NCBI GenBank assembly: GCA_030762175.1
Contig: CM060846.1
Span: 239,496,012 to 239,560,011, forward strand
Direction of reading: 5' to 3'
Length of the DNA stretch: 64,000 bases
DNA from: Metallyticus violacea
Taxonomy: Eukaryota; Arthropoda; Insecta; Mantodea; Metallyticidae
How positions within the stretch are numbered: position 1 is the stretch's first letter; each line of letters begins with the position of its first letter. A program made the position numbers and the translations under genes. Positions 36,601-49,420 of the stretch are shown here, in pieces. Below the pieces are notes generated by a model. It worked only from the letters and a program-made list of their open reading frames with translations. It ran no database searches and had not been told where the DNA came from.

Positions 36601-37852
36601 TTCCTTTCCCTCTGGTCAATGAGCACAAAACTCCAGCACATTACAGAGCTAGGCCGAAGCAACAGTGGGAGAAGAAGAGAACATCATCTCTGCTACAATT
36701 ATGACAACCATCAGGCATAATAATCAATCCAATTCAATCAAAAATTTTCCCCTCTTTCCCCGCCATTTTATTATTACTTCAAATGAATCCTCAACATGGG
36801 ATTTAATTAATTAAATATTCTCCAATTTTTATTACTACTTCATCCTTCTTTACATTTCAGTTATTATGATCTCCTGAGAATACTACAAGCCTCCAATAAA
36901 GCGACGACGGAGGGGGTTGTCGAACAATTAAGGGTAATATTTAAGTACAGCATTGTAGTGTACGTTTTAGTAAACACACTTTATTTTATACAATATGTAC
37001 CATTGTTTTAATTACATAATGCCACTTTTCCATGTCCATTATTAAATACGAGCCCATAAAGCATAATATAGTATTGTAAAGTCCAATCTGATACACCCAA
37101 GGCCAGTCACAAACACATGCTTTTAACTATCCAACGACAGTCTGATTGTTGATCCTAAGGTTACCAAGTTGCTCAGGATTCTTGTGTATTGTCCCGGTGT
37201 AATTTTACTTGTGCCCCGGGACGGCAAAAATTCCAGAATAAAAAAAGTTTAATATACTTTCAGTATTTCAGTAGGGATCATTATCGGATTTACCACTACT
37301 GGCTTCCCAGTCGTCTCTTTTAAAGTGTAAATTTATCCAGGTGGCCGTGGCTGCTAGGGAAGAGCATTATTTGTAGCACTGATTTTCTTTAAGAAGAAAT
37401 AGAAATAATATTTTGAGACATGTACCTGCTCGCTGGATTAGTCTGTATCCTGCTTTTGAGTGATTGGAAGGCAATAACAGTTATAAAGGACTTCTACTCA
37501 AGTTGATCAGTTGTTGTATGAAACACTTTAGTACATTGTAAATAAACCATAAAGCACACAAATGAATCCACTCTTCGTCATCCTCTTTCAGAACTTGCCA
37601 TAACTTGGCGCTATATTTATAATCCTCTTGAGATGGAAAGCAGGATCTTATTGCAGCACAATAGCCTACTATTTTATATTTTATTTTATGGTAGGATGAT
37701 GAAGCCGGAATAAAGTTTAGACAAGTGTCTTATCTTCTGATAAAGACTTGCAGTACCTATCAAAATGGTAGTCTTTAAATGAAATGCCAATTTTATCGCT
37801 GAAAACTCCACTGAAATGAAATGACTTTGACATTCTGGTTAATGCTTTTAAA
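33641..37852. other. No gene seen
   Basis: AT-rich, with open frames of 60-72 codons only and no motifs. A T run is at 34359-34372. I could not identify transposons here. Confidence 0.55.
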
Positions 37853-38134
37853 TTAATCTGAATGAGAATAAGTTATATTGAAGATTTCTGCATAATAAAT
37901 CAAATTAAAATGTGCAGTAACTGCTCTTAAAGGTGATTCTTGAACAAAAGCTTTTCGGAAAAAGAAAAAAAGAAAAAATAGATGGAATGTGCTGAGTTTT
38001 AAGGTTATGTTGAGAACAGAGCAGATCTGATAAAGAGAGCAAAATTTCGAGATAATACAGATTCGGAAATGCAGAAGAGATGACTGCAGATCTTCCAACC
38101 ACCAGAGGTGATTCACTGGAGCAGCCATGAACAT
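37853..38134 (-). pseudogene. hAT (ZBED-type) transposase relic, downstream fragment
   Basis: The minus-strand frame includes WLEDLQSSLLHF and CSLYQICSVLNITLKLS. This resembles the 'LAYLADIF..LN.LNL.LQ' block that follows the VRWLS block in hAT/ZBED5-like transposases. The upstream part of the same protein lies at 38877-39215 on the same strand, and the gap is filled by two SINEs. Without the SINEs the two pieces would be roughly 160-190 bp apart, plausible for the protein. The similarity is weak when taken alone. Confidence 0.35.
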
Positions 38135-38157
38135 TTCAAGTGTTTATTTTTGTGTAT

Positions 38158-38410
38158 ATCCGCCTCTATGGCGCGACAGCGTTGCACGAGAGCATGTGAA
38201 TCGCATGCAGGCACCCCGCCGGCTGCCTATCACGCGGCTTTCGAGATCGAAGCACTCCTCTCTATAAGGCAGCTCCCCAGTTTTCCTCATGAGGCTCAGT
38301 GGACCTAATTCCAGACCATCCTGACTTAAAAATTATCCTAAGCACTATGGGGAAACGAACTCGGAATTTTCCGAACAGAGTCAGCAACGTTAACCACTAG
38401 ACCAGGCCAC
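38158..38410 (-). mobile_element. SINE family C
   Basis: The minus-strand tRNA-like head (38410 to about 38345) reads TGGCCTGGTCTAGTGGTTAA (A box) with a GAGTTCGTTTCCCC B box. The body runs through TGAGCCTCATGAGG and GAAAGCCGCGTGATAGGCAG to about 38158. It is the only copy of this family seen in the window. It is orientated head-to-head with the plus-strand SINE at 38445. No TSD could be fixed. Confidence 0.7.
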
Positions 38411-38444
38411 ATTCCTTCTAGTGAGCAACCAACTTCATAAACCG

Positions 38445-38876
38445 TACGGGGTGGCTCAGGCGGTAACTTTTGAAACCTGAATTCGGTAGATCCCGGGTTC
38501 AATTCCCTCGGGTCACTCATTCTGACCTTCAGTTTCTTCTTGGTTTATCCTGTTAACTTAGGGAAATGCTGGGATGGATATTTAACTTTCCACGAATTTT
38601 CCGCTCTCTCATTTCATTTCGCTGGTTTGTTACAGGATCGAAAGTGCCAGTAAGAGGAGGGTCAATGCGGCGTGACAATGACTTGTACCTAAGAAAGGTT
38701 TCTGTCAAGACATCTGGTATGGCAGTGACCCTTCAAAGGGCCTCGAAATATTTGAATGGGTGGCCTCGCTGGCGTCGGGGTTTAGGGATGTTCTTGCCTC
38801 ATCATCCCTTTATCCTGACCATCCGGTGCCTTTTTCACTCTACGTGCCGAAGTTGCCCTACTGGGTGCAAGGCTTA
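38445..38876 (+). mobile_element. SINE family D
   Basis: The head reads GGGGTGGCTCAGGCGGTA (A box) with CCCGGGTTCAATTCCC (B box, about 38495-38510). It has a long body of about 350 bp that is GC-richer than its surroundings and includes TGGGTGGCCTCGCTGGCGTC. The right limit near 38876 is where coding similarity to the hAT relic resumes on the other strand. No TSD is certain. Confidence 0.7.
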
Positions 38877-39215
38877 AGTGACCGAAATGCCGCTCCGTAA
38901 CAATGCAACCGACGTACTGCAGCACAATAATATTTTCCACATTCATTATCAAAATCATCAAGCAACGCGTTGAACAGAGGATCATTAAGTACAACATTGT
39001 TATGTGATTTATGGTTTGAACAACTCAAATGAACAACTGAATGCAACGGATTTTATATAAAGCATCTCTTGATATATAATGCAGTGAATGACAGCTGACT
39101 TCTAAATAATTAAGGACTTTCAGTTTATTGTTAGGAAGCCCAGCAAACCCATTCTTCCTACCAGTTATTGCGGGTGCTCTATTGATAAACAAATCCCACT
39201 GGGGACCAATTTCTG
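38877..39215 (-). pseudogene. hAT (ZBED-type) transposase relic, upstream fragment
   Basis: Reading the minus strand from about 39215 gives DLFINRAPAITGRKNGFAGL, matching the family's conserved 'CTDGAPAMTG+..G' catalytic block with the D-G replaced by N-R. SCHSLHYISRDALYKIR follows, matching the usual 'CIIHREALASK'. After a shift, VVLNDPLFNALLDDF and a degenerate VRRLHC match the 'N.RLF..L' and 'VRWLS' blocks. Blocks come in the correct order on one strand, but with stops and shifts. The catalytic aspartate is lost, so it is inactive. It ends at the SINE at 38876. Confidence 0.5.
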
Positions 39216-40596
39216 AAAGCTGTTACTATAAGTGCTACCTAAGATTTTGAATTAGCAATTCGCAATCTACCTTATAGGATTTTTTAAATTAAATATCTCA
39301 ATATATTTTAATAAAATTATAGTGCTGCCATTTCAAAAAAAAAAAAAAAAAAAAGCTTGTTTCAATCTCCATCACAGTAAAGTTGTAAAATTTTAACTAT
39401 TTACAAATAAATGCTATAGAAATCGCGAACTGTTTGCCACTGTTTGTTATATATATAATTTCATATTGCTGAAAGTGTAAGGAGATATGTAATGTATCCT
39501 TATCCAAAATTATTCATATTTATACAAATATAAATTAAAATTTTATGTCATAAAGACGTGTGAGAGAATGAAATCGGTGGCGTGGGTTTCATTTTCAAAT
39601 TTAATTACTAAGTACAGTCATTTGACTCACAATTTCTATTTTTAATAAACATTGGTCTACCGAATATAATATTTGATTCTTATTTATTTCTTGTTTTAGT
39701 CAGTTTATTTTTGACATTTACTTTACCTTCAACAGCTTGGAATCCTTTAGATATTTTGTGCAGAATTTTTTGATCAAACTTCTTGAAGTGTCTCAAGATT
39801 TTGTAGCAAACAAATCATTTAATAACTGACACTGGGTTATATCAGTAAGCCATCATCCACAAATCTGCAATCTATTAGCGTTTTAAGTAATATCGTGCCG
39901 TAAAAGACAATGGAAAAAGATACATTTTTTATGGATACCGCCACCGCAATTTATATGGATCGGCTTGTCCACAGTCTCAATCCCGTAAAATGTAAACACA
40001 CTTTTGTCATGTATTTTCTGCGAGCACATCAGTTAAAGTTTACACACGTTATATTGCATAAGAAAGAATCCATAATTACATTTACTGCAATAAGTCACCT
40101 TGTTATTCCATTAATTTGCACGAAGAAAACGGATCTAGATTCTAGATTAAGTTCCTATCGTTTTATTACTTTCAGAAGGCAGAAAACCTTGCAAGTCAAG
40201 GTGTTATTGACCATGTCGATATCAATTGTACCATGAACGCTTCCGTGAAATTGAACGAGGGGTCCATTTCTGTGCAAAACATGACTACCACACGTTGCAC
40301 CTTTCTTGCATCCTTTCTCGTACTGAAATATTATCTGCCGTACTATATATTTGAAGTTTTATTCCGAAGCAAATCAAATAAGTACAACCCCCGGAAAGAG
40401 AAAACACGCTTGTGTTAAACAGTAGGGCTGTTTGAAAATCTGAACCATGTTATAGATCTGGGATCTGGCATAAATCTACTTCATCTAATGAAATTCGACT
40501 TTAGATACCTGCTACCTGAGAACTTATGTGAAAAATGGTACCAGGTTTAGTTGTTTAAATATTGGTTCTGATGAGGAGAACGGTTTTATTACCTTT

Positions 40597-40640
<44 letters not shown>

Positions 40641-42802
40641 CTGACATCGTTTTACGTGTATCATCAAAACAGTTGAATGTATTTTTAATATACTATAAAT
40701 GCAAAATCTATCTAAAATCTGAAAATTATATTAAAATACGATGTAAAACGAAAACAAGTGTTTTTAAAGAAACCCTTCACTTTAATGTAATTTTATGAAA
40801 ACCTTATCCCTGAAGTTTGTGGAATTCCGGGATCCCTTGTAATGTTAAAGAATTCTGGAATCTGTCAATCCGGATACACAAGCACTGCTTGTAAATAGAA
40901 ACTATTGTTCTGTCCAATTAATTGAGTATTCACGATGCGTTTCGTTTCATATTCATTCTTTTACATGCATAAACGAGGTAACTAATTGCATCTCCAAGGT
41001 GATAAAAACTGAAGTGTTCAGAAAAAATTAACGGATAATTATAAACATGAACAGCTTACATCGGCGGCAGTGATGTTCTTATGTGCAAATTGTGTGATCA
41101 ACGTTTAGGATCTAAAACACGATAAAGGCAACAAGTGGAGCGGGGGAAGTTAAAGATACAGTGAAGATATTTATATAGATTGAAATGAGTAAAATATCTG
41201 TTGTGCACAGATTGAATTTGCAGAGGCACAGAAGACACTTCGGTACCTCAGCCGTGCTCTAAGGCTGGCCGTCTGTGCCCAAGCCCCAATGAAAACACCT
41301 CCAGAAGGAAGGGATGAAATCGGGGAGACACCGGGCTCCAAATATTGCAAAAACTGCAGCTAATAAGAGCATTCTATTAAAAAGAGTTTATATTGAAGAA
41401 AGGAATACAAGATGTTCTGAAATAAACGTCGAAGGCATGTTGTTAATTTAATCATTCATTAATTAATATTTTCATATTTAGCGTTTATGCATATGATAAT
41501 TAAATAGAACTATTTTAATTACTCAATTTTGCTACTCTTCCTAAAAAAAGAAAACACATCTTTAGTAGTTGCATACTGGGCTATGCCGTCAGCAACGCTT
41601 AGATGTGTTTATTTTTTTCTGGAATAAACCACATAAAAATACGATATAATCTCTTTGAGCTTCGGCGTTCACACGTAATGCCCTGCTTTAGAATGAATGC
41701 AAACATTAAACTTTGCAGTTACGTAAGACCTCCTTTCCAAGAATTGGCAGTGAAACAAATTTATCGGAGCTTTGCCACCCTAGTGTACATTTACGTGCTT
41801 CATGCTGTTATTTTGGTTGGCCGCAGGATAAAATCTTAAATGTAGTACGAGGCGAATATCAAAGAAAGCATTGACCCGGCGTGAAGGAACAGAATGGCGA
41901 TTTGCCACTTTCCTACTTTTGTTATTTAAATGTGTCAACCAAGTCGTATCTGCCGGCTGTTTTTATTAAGAAGGTTTACTGCCTTACATCAAGCATTTTA
42001 ATACAAAGAACGCGATCTTTTATCGCATTTAATTATATTTTAGAAACTAACAAAACATTTCTTTGTATGATCGATTACTATTCTATTCTGTTCTTGAAGA
42101 GATCCTGGAATTTACTCTTTTGAGAATTTCGTAACTAATATGGAGGGCTAAGGATTGTGGTAAATTTATATGATTTAGCAAAACGGGAAACATTTAATTA
42201 AAAGTGCATGATCATATTTATAATTCCGTTGGCTGTATTTAATTTGCCAGAGCCTTGGCATTTTTCCAGAACGCAAATGCACAACTTTTGTGGGTCAGCA
42301 TCGTTCGGGGTACTTCAATGGGGGGGGGGTATGAAAATTAAATTAGTGGAGCCACTATAGAGCCGTTGGAGCCGGTCCTCACTTTGGAGATTTTCATGGC
42401 GTTATTTTTCCTTTAATTCCGAAATGTGCGTTAAAGATCCTAAAAGAGGTTAAAATTCACTTGTCGCTGAACTGCTGATCATATATTTAAATGAATGTTG
42501 AATGAAACAGAGAGCACATGCCGTTCTAATATCAATAGGACGAACTTTTCTGTATAAAAGATCTCCCATCACCTCTAGTTACATAGTTAAAAGCAATGCT
42601 GTACGTTCTAGTGGTTATAAGGTCCACAGATTCGCTGTTAGATTCCAAGCATTCCATAATATACTTCATTTCAGCTTTGTTTTTTTTTTTTTTTGTCTTT
42701 CATTTTTTTTTTTTTTGCGCATGCGTAATATATTATTATTCCTATTACTTATAGACTGACATTCAAAATACAAATGGTAAAACTCCATTACAATCGAGCA
42801 CC
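39216..42802. other. No gene seen; (AAT)n microsatellite
   Basis: AT-rich. Homopolymer A is at 39337-39354 and (AAT)n at 40599-40640. Two consecutive plus-strand frames (39910-40236 and 40233-40418) show no domain. A run of nine G lies near 42320, and two T runs (42679-42715) precede the Tc1 relic. Confidence 0.5.
40599..40640. repeat. (AAT)n microsatellite
   Basis: About 13 AAT units without interruption. No attached SINE was recognised. Confidence 0.92.
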
Positions 42803-43557
42803 ATGTCTCCCAGATGTAAACAACTGGCAGCAACTCAACGGGATGAAATTGCAGATCGTGCTTACCAAGGCCAAAGCGTCTCGTAGTTCGCCAGGGAACT
42901 CAGTTGCGACCGAAAAACGGCAAAGAAATCGTTAAATCGACACCAGAAAATGATTTGACAGAAAACTTGGACAATGACATTTACTCGAGACGAAGCTCTA
43001 GTGGAAGATGTAAGAAATCATCCTTTGAGACACAGGTATGCTTTTCTGGATAAAGCGGTGAAGTACGGTTGCTTAAATGAAACCATACGGCAGGGATTTT
43101 ACATCTCACCGTCTTGTAGCCAAACTTCTTCTAACTGACGCACACAATAGTGGTCGCAGAGGAATAGATCTTCCTCAACCATGCTGGGACTGACTAGAAC
43201 ATGTTCCGGTCTGACCAGCAACGAAGACTATGCCTCTAAAGATCACGCGGGACCACATGTGAGCCTCAGCGTGTAATTCGGACTGGGCATTCCGGAAGAA
43301 TCTCAGCAGATTTCTGGGCTTACATGACAACAGCATCGTGTCTAGAACAAATGACGAGTGCAGCCTATGTCGGTGTCCTGGAGAATATTTTACACGTTTC
43401 CCAGAACAAAATTCATGCACAACAACATTTGCTGTGCATACCTGCAATATGACCCAGCGAGACGCCCAGAAATAATCTGCATGGACTGACCCCTACTGAT
43501 CTGATCCCATTTGAACATGTGTGGGCCCTCATGGTTAAGGAATGGGAAGAACAGTAA
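42803..43557 (+). pseudogene. Tc1-like transposase relic
   Basis: From ATG 42803 the reading gives CKQLAATQRDEIADRAYQGQ and, after a stop, FARELSCDRKTAKKSLNRH. This is the paired helix-turn-helix of Tc1-like transposases ('qR..I...y..G.s...iAr.l...r.TV'). Further on, GHSGRISADFWAYMTT, YVGVLENILHVSQNKIHAQQ and GLTPTDLIPFEHVWALMVKE match the later catalytic region, the last being the degenerate 'SPDLNPIEHVWD' block. The last frame closes at TAA 43555-43557. Internal stops, shifts and an apparent deletion of the central 'DES' block make it dead. Terminal repeats were not located. Typical Tc1-like proteins are about 340 aa, so about two thirds is represented. Confidence 0.72.
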
Positions 43558-44145
43558 GCAGATGTAGTGCAAGAGAATGTAATGGAGTTATAACGTTATC
43601 AGCATACTGCACTTATTGCATACACGCAGAACGGTTACATAATCCATTGCAGCTGGAGAGGAGATTACTCCAAGTTCTGAAAACCAATTTAATTTTTTCT
43701 TCGCTATTCGCCATTTTTAACTGCGTTTGGCATTTATTTCCTTGACCTTTTTCCTCACAAAATAAATACTTTTTTCACGCAGAAATATTTTCTAAAGCTC
43801 TTTAGTACTGGCATAATATTATAGCCTTAACTATAACCGTACAGATATGCGTTCGCTTCTAAAGTTTCATTAGCTATTGCCTTCTCAATCTTCTTACTTA
43901 TAAAGGGAGACATTCTATTAGAACAGTTCGTTGTGCAGAATGAAATTTTTGCTTTGTTTCATGTCATATAATTAATTGCATAATACTACAGAGTATATTC
44001 ATGCCTATAATGTTTACTTTTTGTATTTATTCAATGAAACAAGTGCATAAATGTCTTCGATATTTTAGTGACTGGCGTTTGGAGCTTGTACAAAATTCGT
44101 ATGCACATATTGTTTTAGTGATTGGAGTAAAACTCATAGCATAAT
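43558..44145. other. No gene seen
   Basis: AT-rich spacer between the Tc1-like relic and a SINE. The frame at 43542-43745 continues only from relic sequence. Confidence 0.6.
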
Positions 44146-44362
44146 GACGATGATGATGATTTGTTTAATGCTTTTTAAAACACCACTCGCATACTTCCTC
44201 ACGAAGCAGAAATAATTACATGTTAATTCAGAATTGTTTTTCATTTAACAATTAAAAAGGGACAACAAATCAATTGATGATGGGACACGAACCATAACCT
44301 TCTACATATTGATGACTGCTCAAGTAGTTACTTAACCCTCTTAGTTAAACTTCCGGCGGAGT
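44146..44362 (-). mobile_element. SINE family F (candidate)
   Basis: The minus-strand tRNA-like head runs from about 44362 with an A-box-like TTAACTAAGAGGGTTAAG and a B box GGTTCGTGTCCC, whose arms ATGG and CCAT pair. A short body follows, ending in a (TCA)n-type tail seen as GATGATGATGAT at 44147-44160. It is the single copy here. Confidence 0.5.
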
Positions 44363-44837
44363 TGAAGGTTGTATTTTGCTGTCATTATTGCAGCAATTAA
44401 TCTGTAACGGCCATCTTCATCATATTTTAACTATCCATATCTATCTTAGTTTCCATTAGCATCACTTTGATCTATTTTCGTTATCCAATATCTTCATTTT
44501 GTATTAGTTATTCAATCTCATTTTACAGTAATTATACTATTTCATCTTATTTTAATTATCAGCACTCTTTCAATACACCATACGTAATTATTCAGCATCA
44601 TTTGTTTATCATATTTCTCAAAGTATATCCCTTTTATTATAACTTTCTCAGATCTCCATCTTGCGGGAATTAGAATTTAGGTGCTCGATCCGTGATGTTT
44701 GTTCTGAGTCCACACGAGTTACAGTATCAATTGCAAAGCGTCGTGTAGTGAATTTACTGTACCGTATCGTGCTTGCTTCCATTTTTTAATCTAGTGAAGT
44801 GGTTTTAAATTTTGCTGTTTGATTAAAAGTGTAAGGT

Positions 44838-45736
44838 AAGCGAAAACATAGTTCTTGTTCGTTAAGATATAAACTTGAAGTTTGAAAACCGTTAGATGAA
44901 GGCGAACGTGCGACAAAATTAGCAGCTGAGTTCGGTGTCGGAAAAACAACGACTTCCAATAAGTGATTGGAAGAAAAATCGAGTTAAAATGGAAAAAAAT
45001 TGTGGAACTGTGACCGAGAAGGTAATCGAAGAGCGCCATACATAAAATAATTCAGATATTGACAAAGATATTGAAACTGTTTACGTATGATTTGCGCAAG
45101 AAAGACATAAAAGTGTTCCACTGAATGGCCCTGTAATCCAAGAAACAGCTCTCCAGCTCTCGAAATTTACTGGGAGCATGGCTGGCTGGACCGATTGAAG
45201 ACGACAGTCATCCATCGTCGGAGACTCATCGGATCATCCTGCAGCACAAGAGTAGGTAACTGAATTTGCAGACATGGTTTCTTTACAAAATTATTCACCC
45301 CAAGAAGTTTACAAGTGCGAGGCTCGCCGCTAGAAATGCAGTCAGTGTTGTCGGTTTCACTTGTCACACTATTGGCGTGCAGCAACGCAGCAGGGAATCA
45401 TAAATTACCGCTAATGGTTATTGTAAAATAAAATAAAACAAAACAAAACATTCATGAGAGTTAAAAAACATTAAGAACGCTCTCCCTGTCTTCTACAGGA
45501 ACCAAAATGAAGCATGGATGACTAGTGCATTATTCATAGAATTGTTTCAGAACCAGTTTGTGCCTTCAGTAAAAAGCTTTAACGAAGAAACTGATATACT
45601 ACCCAGGGCATTACTTATTATGGATAACGCACCAGCTTCATTTTACTATATACTACAGTTACAAAAGAACACGCAATTGGAGGAAAATAGAGCAGTTTAT
45701 AGTAAAGTTAATGCTCGGAGGTTACAACATTGAAGC
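44838..45736 (+). pseudogene. pogo/Tigger-like transposase relic
   Basis: The N-terminal part reads KRKHSSCSLRYKLEV, then DEGERATKLAAEFGVGKTTT, the CENP-B-type helix-turn-helix of pogo/Tigger/jerky proteins. WLDRLKTTVIH and KLPLMVIVK follow. The catalytic region has LPVFYRNQNEAWMTSALFIE and LPRALLIMDNAPASF, the second catalytic D being in MDNAP. The last 72 codons (45518-45733) are an unbroken frame. Earlier parts contain several stops and shifts. The order and spacing are right for a protein of about 500 aa, but the third catalytic block is absent, so the 3' end is truncated. Terminal repeats and a TA TSD were not identified. A fossil element rather than a domesticated gene, because the frame is broken. 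Confidence 0.8.
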
Positions 45737-48480
45737 ACTGGAGGACAATTGCCTTTAATGTACTCAAATAATATTATTTTTAGGTTTAGGTTAATAAAGT
45801 CCTTAGCGATTCATTTTTAAAACTATATTGCTGAAAATTGTATTAATGGAAAAAATATAAACGTACAAAAATGTATCCTTGATAAATAATATTCGAACCT
45901 AAAACATTTCCTTGTCAAACTGTCAAAAGTAGATGAAATATTCTGATGTTATCTATTTCAGCTCCTCTATAGGAAAATATACTAAACTATGAACTTTTAT
46001 TTAATTTCCTGCATTATATCGACAAAATATTTTTCAAATAAGTAAAATAATTATACTCAACTAATTAATTACTTTCTGGATTTCTCGTGATGGAAATAGT
46101 TTCATTCTCAACCACTATTCCTCCATAAATGTCGTTATAGTTATTAAAACTGTTTTCGAGTAATGAATTTCTGTTTTAAGAAACTTTGACCTTAAGATTA
46201 CCTATCTTATAAATCCCTCATACGTCACTGTTAGACGTATTCAACATTCGTTACGGGATTATGTTTTATTTAAATGTATTAGTTTAAAAAGGTTGAACAT
46301 TTTAATAACCCATAAAATATTCAAATTGAATTATTCATAGTTGTTTGAAGATATATTTTGGAAAGCTTTCATTTTTATAAATGTTTCCTACATGTTATAA
46401 CTTGTACCCTTATTGCAGTAGTATCGAACATTAAGAACTACAAAGATTTATTATACACAGAACTTTCCACTTGTTATATCTGTCTACATTCAACCAGAGT
46501 TATATTTGCATACGCAATCTTACAATCTTTTCAAATTCTAAAATAAAAGTAGCAACGCCACGTTTTGGAAGGTGAGAACAAACAGGCAATATATTGAGTC
46601 ACTGATGACAAGTTTATATAGTGTAGGAGGGTTAGGCTTGTCAGGGGATATTTTGGGACAGCTGTAATGCTCAGTAATGACCTGACTACCAAGTAAGCTG
46701 CGCTATAAGTAGCGCTCACAGGGTGACAGTCTCATTCACTTGGTGTGCGCAAGCAGCAATATCACGAAACTAAGAATACCACACAACAGAGAAGTTTCAA
46801 AACTGATAGTTTGCGTAAAGCCATTGCAAATAATATAAATTAGGGCGTGAGTTGCATTTCATGGAATTTCCCCTTATAGCTTTATTGATTTCCTCTTAGG
46901 GTTATCAGATCGAAATGTAGTAGACCAGATCAGCACTAATTAGGGACACAAATTTGAAAATGAACATATTCTACTAACCATTACTTATTACAGTAAACTA
47001 CTAAATACTATTGATCTTATTATCCCAGACCAAAGCCTGGCATTTCTGAATCAAATGAAACTAATAGAAGTAAACATTTGGTATATATATCTCCTTAAGG
47101 ATATATATAACGTGCCTTACTCACTATACGGATTTCGATGATGAATTTAACCTAACACCTACTCATAGCTCCGAAAGTTTGCTCACAGTTGGAGAGATGG
47201 CAGGTATATTTTTGCATAAAGCGCGTACATCACCAGGTTTAAATCTTACATGTATATATATCCTCTCCCCCACTTGTTGCTCGTTTAATGTTTCCATGAA
47301 ATACGCTATCTTTGAGATTCAATATTTATTTTTACCACCTTCACTTGTTTCCTGCCTGTGAATATTTAAGTGTTTTATATATTTCTGTTTCTTTAGTTCT
47401 TGTTATTTTAGTTACATTGTTCAAAATGTTACTTTATATTAATTGGATTTGTATTCATCTCTGGAGCTGTTTTTTTCCTGGGGGTATTTTTACGAGGTTT
47501 GCTATTGACTTCGTTACTACTTTCCTTCTATTTTATTAGATTTATTACTAACACACTCTGAGATTCTAACAGGCTTTATTATTATAATTAAACTTTTTGT
47601 TATATATGCTTTCCATATATTTTATATTATGGCAACTATTCAAGGTAATATAATGAAATTCTAGTTGAACAAACGTAAGTATCATTGAAGGTAATTAGCT
47701 AAATTTACAGAGCACATTGGCTTCCTTTATTATTGTACAAATATCTGCGTTTATCCCAACAGAATATTGCCCATTTATCGTGGTCTGCTTTACCTTCTAG
47801 AACCCATAACCGGTTTCGCTTTCGCATCACATCTCCTAGTAATTTCTGCGAAAGATCTTCAATAACTGTCAATGTTTGTAGCAATTTCATTTTTATAATA
47901 TACTTAAGACATGTTAAAACTATTTTATCGTAAATACACTTAATATGATACCTCTGTTAACAGCATCTTGATGCGCTAGAACAATTTGTTAAATTCTCTT
48001 AACCAAAATCACCTTCGTAAACTCTTGCATATAAGTTAGGTAATACTGTTCAATTTTCTCCGCCGGTCGTAGCGTCAGTTCCTGTCTTGGCTTCGATTCT
48101 CAATATATCTCTCCACCTATTTTCTATTCCGTTAGTGCATACCAGCAACCCAAGAGCAAAATTCCCTTTGTAGTTCTCCTGTTAGTAAAAGTGGGCTTGT
48201 TAATTTATTTTCTGTTCCGCTTTCTGATGTAGATACATTGCTTTTGCAAAAATTGTTATCATTTGCCCTGTTTCCTAAATTTAATCATCTTAAATTAGTT
48301 TCCGATGACGTGAATTTGGCCGGAATTTAAGATGGCGTTACTATTGGCAAACTAAATTTACTCAACCTACTTCAATTGCTACTCTCTGCCTTCTCAAGTT
48401 TCGTCCTCCCTTTCAACTTGAACCTCCTTCTTTACCTTCTAGCCAGGCCTTTAGAAAAGTTTATTAACCGGAATTCAAGT
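45737..48480. other. No gene seen
   Basis: AT-rich. At 47170-47260 the frame LLTVGEMAGIF...SPGLNLT faintly recalls a LINE reverse-transcriptase start, but this is not enough to call. Nothing else is recognised. Confidence 0.5.
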
Positions 48481-49420
48481 TTGATTAGTGAATCTAAATT
48501 TATAGATGAGATAATCCAGAGTTTAATTTTTCGCGAAAAATCCACATTATAAAGGTTATATAATAATCCTTATGCAATTATTCTTAATAATAGATCCTCA
48601 GTAGAGTTACAGAACTTTTCTGTTACAATGCTGAAGCTTACCTACAGATTGACGATGTAACTTATTATGAACTATTATCTTTTGACCCTGCAGTAAAATT
48701 TAATCAGTATATAGATTGATTTATTGCTTCTACTTGTACTGCAGAAGAACTTAGTCTCTAATATATCACACTACTTACTCCTAATGCCCCTCGTACTCCC
48801 ACCATATATTTTCTCCCTAAAATTTATAGATACAACTGTCCATGCCGCCCGATAGCAGCCGTTTTCGATCCCCCAATGAACGCTTTTCTACCCTAGTAGA
48901 TTTTTGGTTACAGCCATTTGTTATGTCTAGGCCATCCTATATAAATATTCCTACCATTTTTTTTGAGTATGGTTAAGAAGGTTGACCCTTTGGCACATTC
49001 TAATATACTTCTGGCCACTATCGATGTGACTTCACTTTATACTGACATTCCACAACATGAACGGTTAGCAGCTGTTGACATTTCTAGGACTCTCGAGCAC
49101 CTGCTCATACCCCATCCACAGATTTCATTTGTCATCTTGCTCACTCGTAGTGCGTTTAGCTCAGTTTTGATAATAAACATAATTTGCAAATTAAAATGCT
49201 GCAAACATCTATGTCAACAATTTTATGACTCGCTTAGGGGAGAAATTTCTTAAGTCAAGAGTTTCTGGTACCGTGTTATGTTTGAGATATATTGATAATG
49301 TATTCCTATTTTGAACCCATTGTTCAGAATCTCTGGATTAGTTTTTTATTAATCTTTACTACAACCTTTCAACTTCATTAACCATACCACTTACGTGTCT
49401 GGAATGTAGAGCATGAAACT
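48481..49420 (+). pseudogene. Penelope-like element reverse-transcriptase relic
   Basis: Reading through stops and frameshifts gives YYELLSFDPAVKFNQYID, then PTIYFLPKIYRYNCPCRPIA, the 'LPKIHK....RPI' block typical of Penelope-like reverse transcriptases. PLAHSNILLATIDVTSLYTD follows (49000-49055, the 'LDVTSLYTNIP' block with a catalytic D). LRYIDNVFLF comes last (49282-49311), in place of the usual 'RYIDDVF' motif; one of the two catalytic aspartates reads N. The retrotransposon family copies itself through target-primed reverse transcription. Several stops and small deletions between blocks show long decay. No GIY-YIG endonuclease domain or terminal repeats were seen downstream, so the copy is probably truncated. 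Confidence 0.72.

Noticed and set aside
41226..41282. A small inverted repeat GGCACAGA...TCTGTGCC.
   Set aside because: Arms of only 8 bp are expected by chance at this scale.
47170..47270. The frame LLTVGEMAGIF...TSPGLNLT recalls the start of a LINE reverse transcriptase.
   Set aside because: Only one short block is present; no downstream RT motif follows in any frame.
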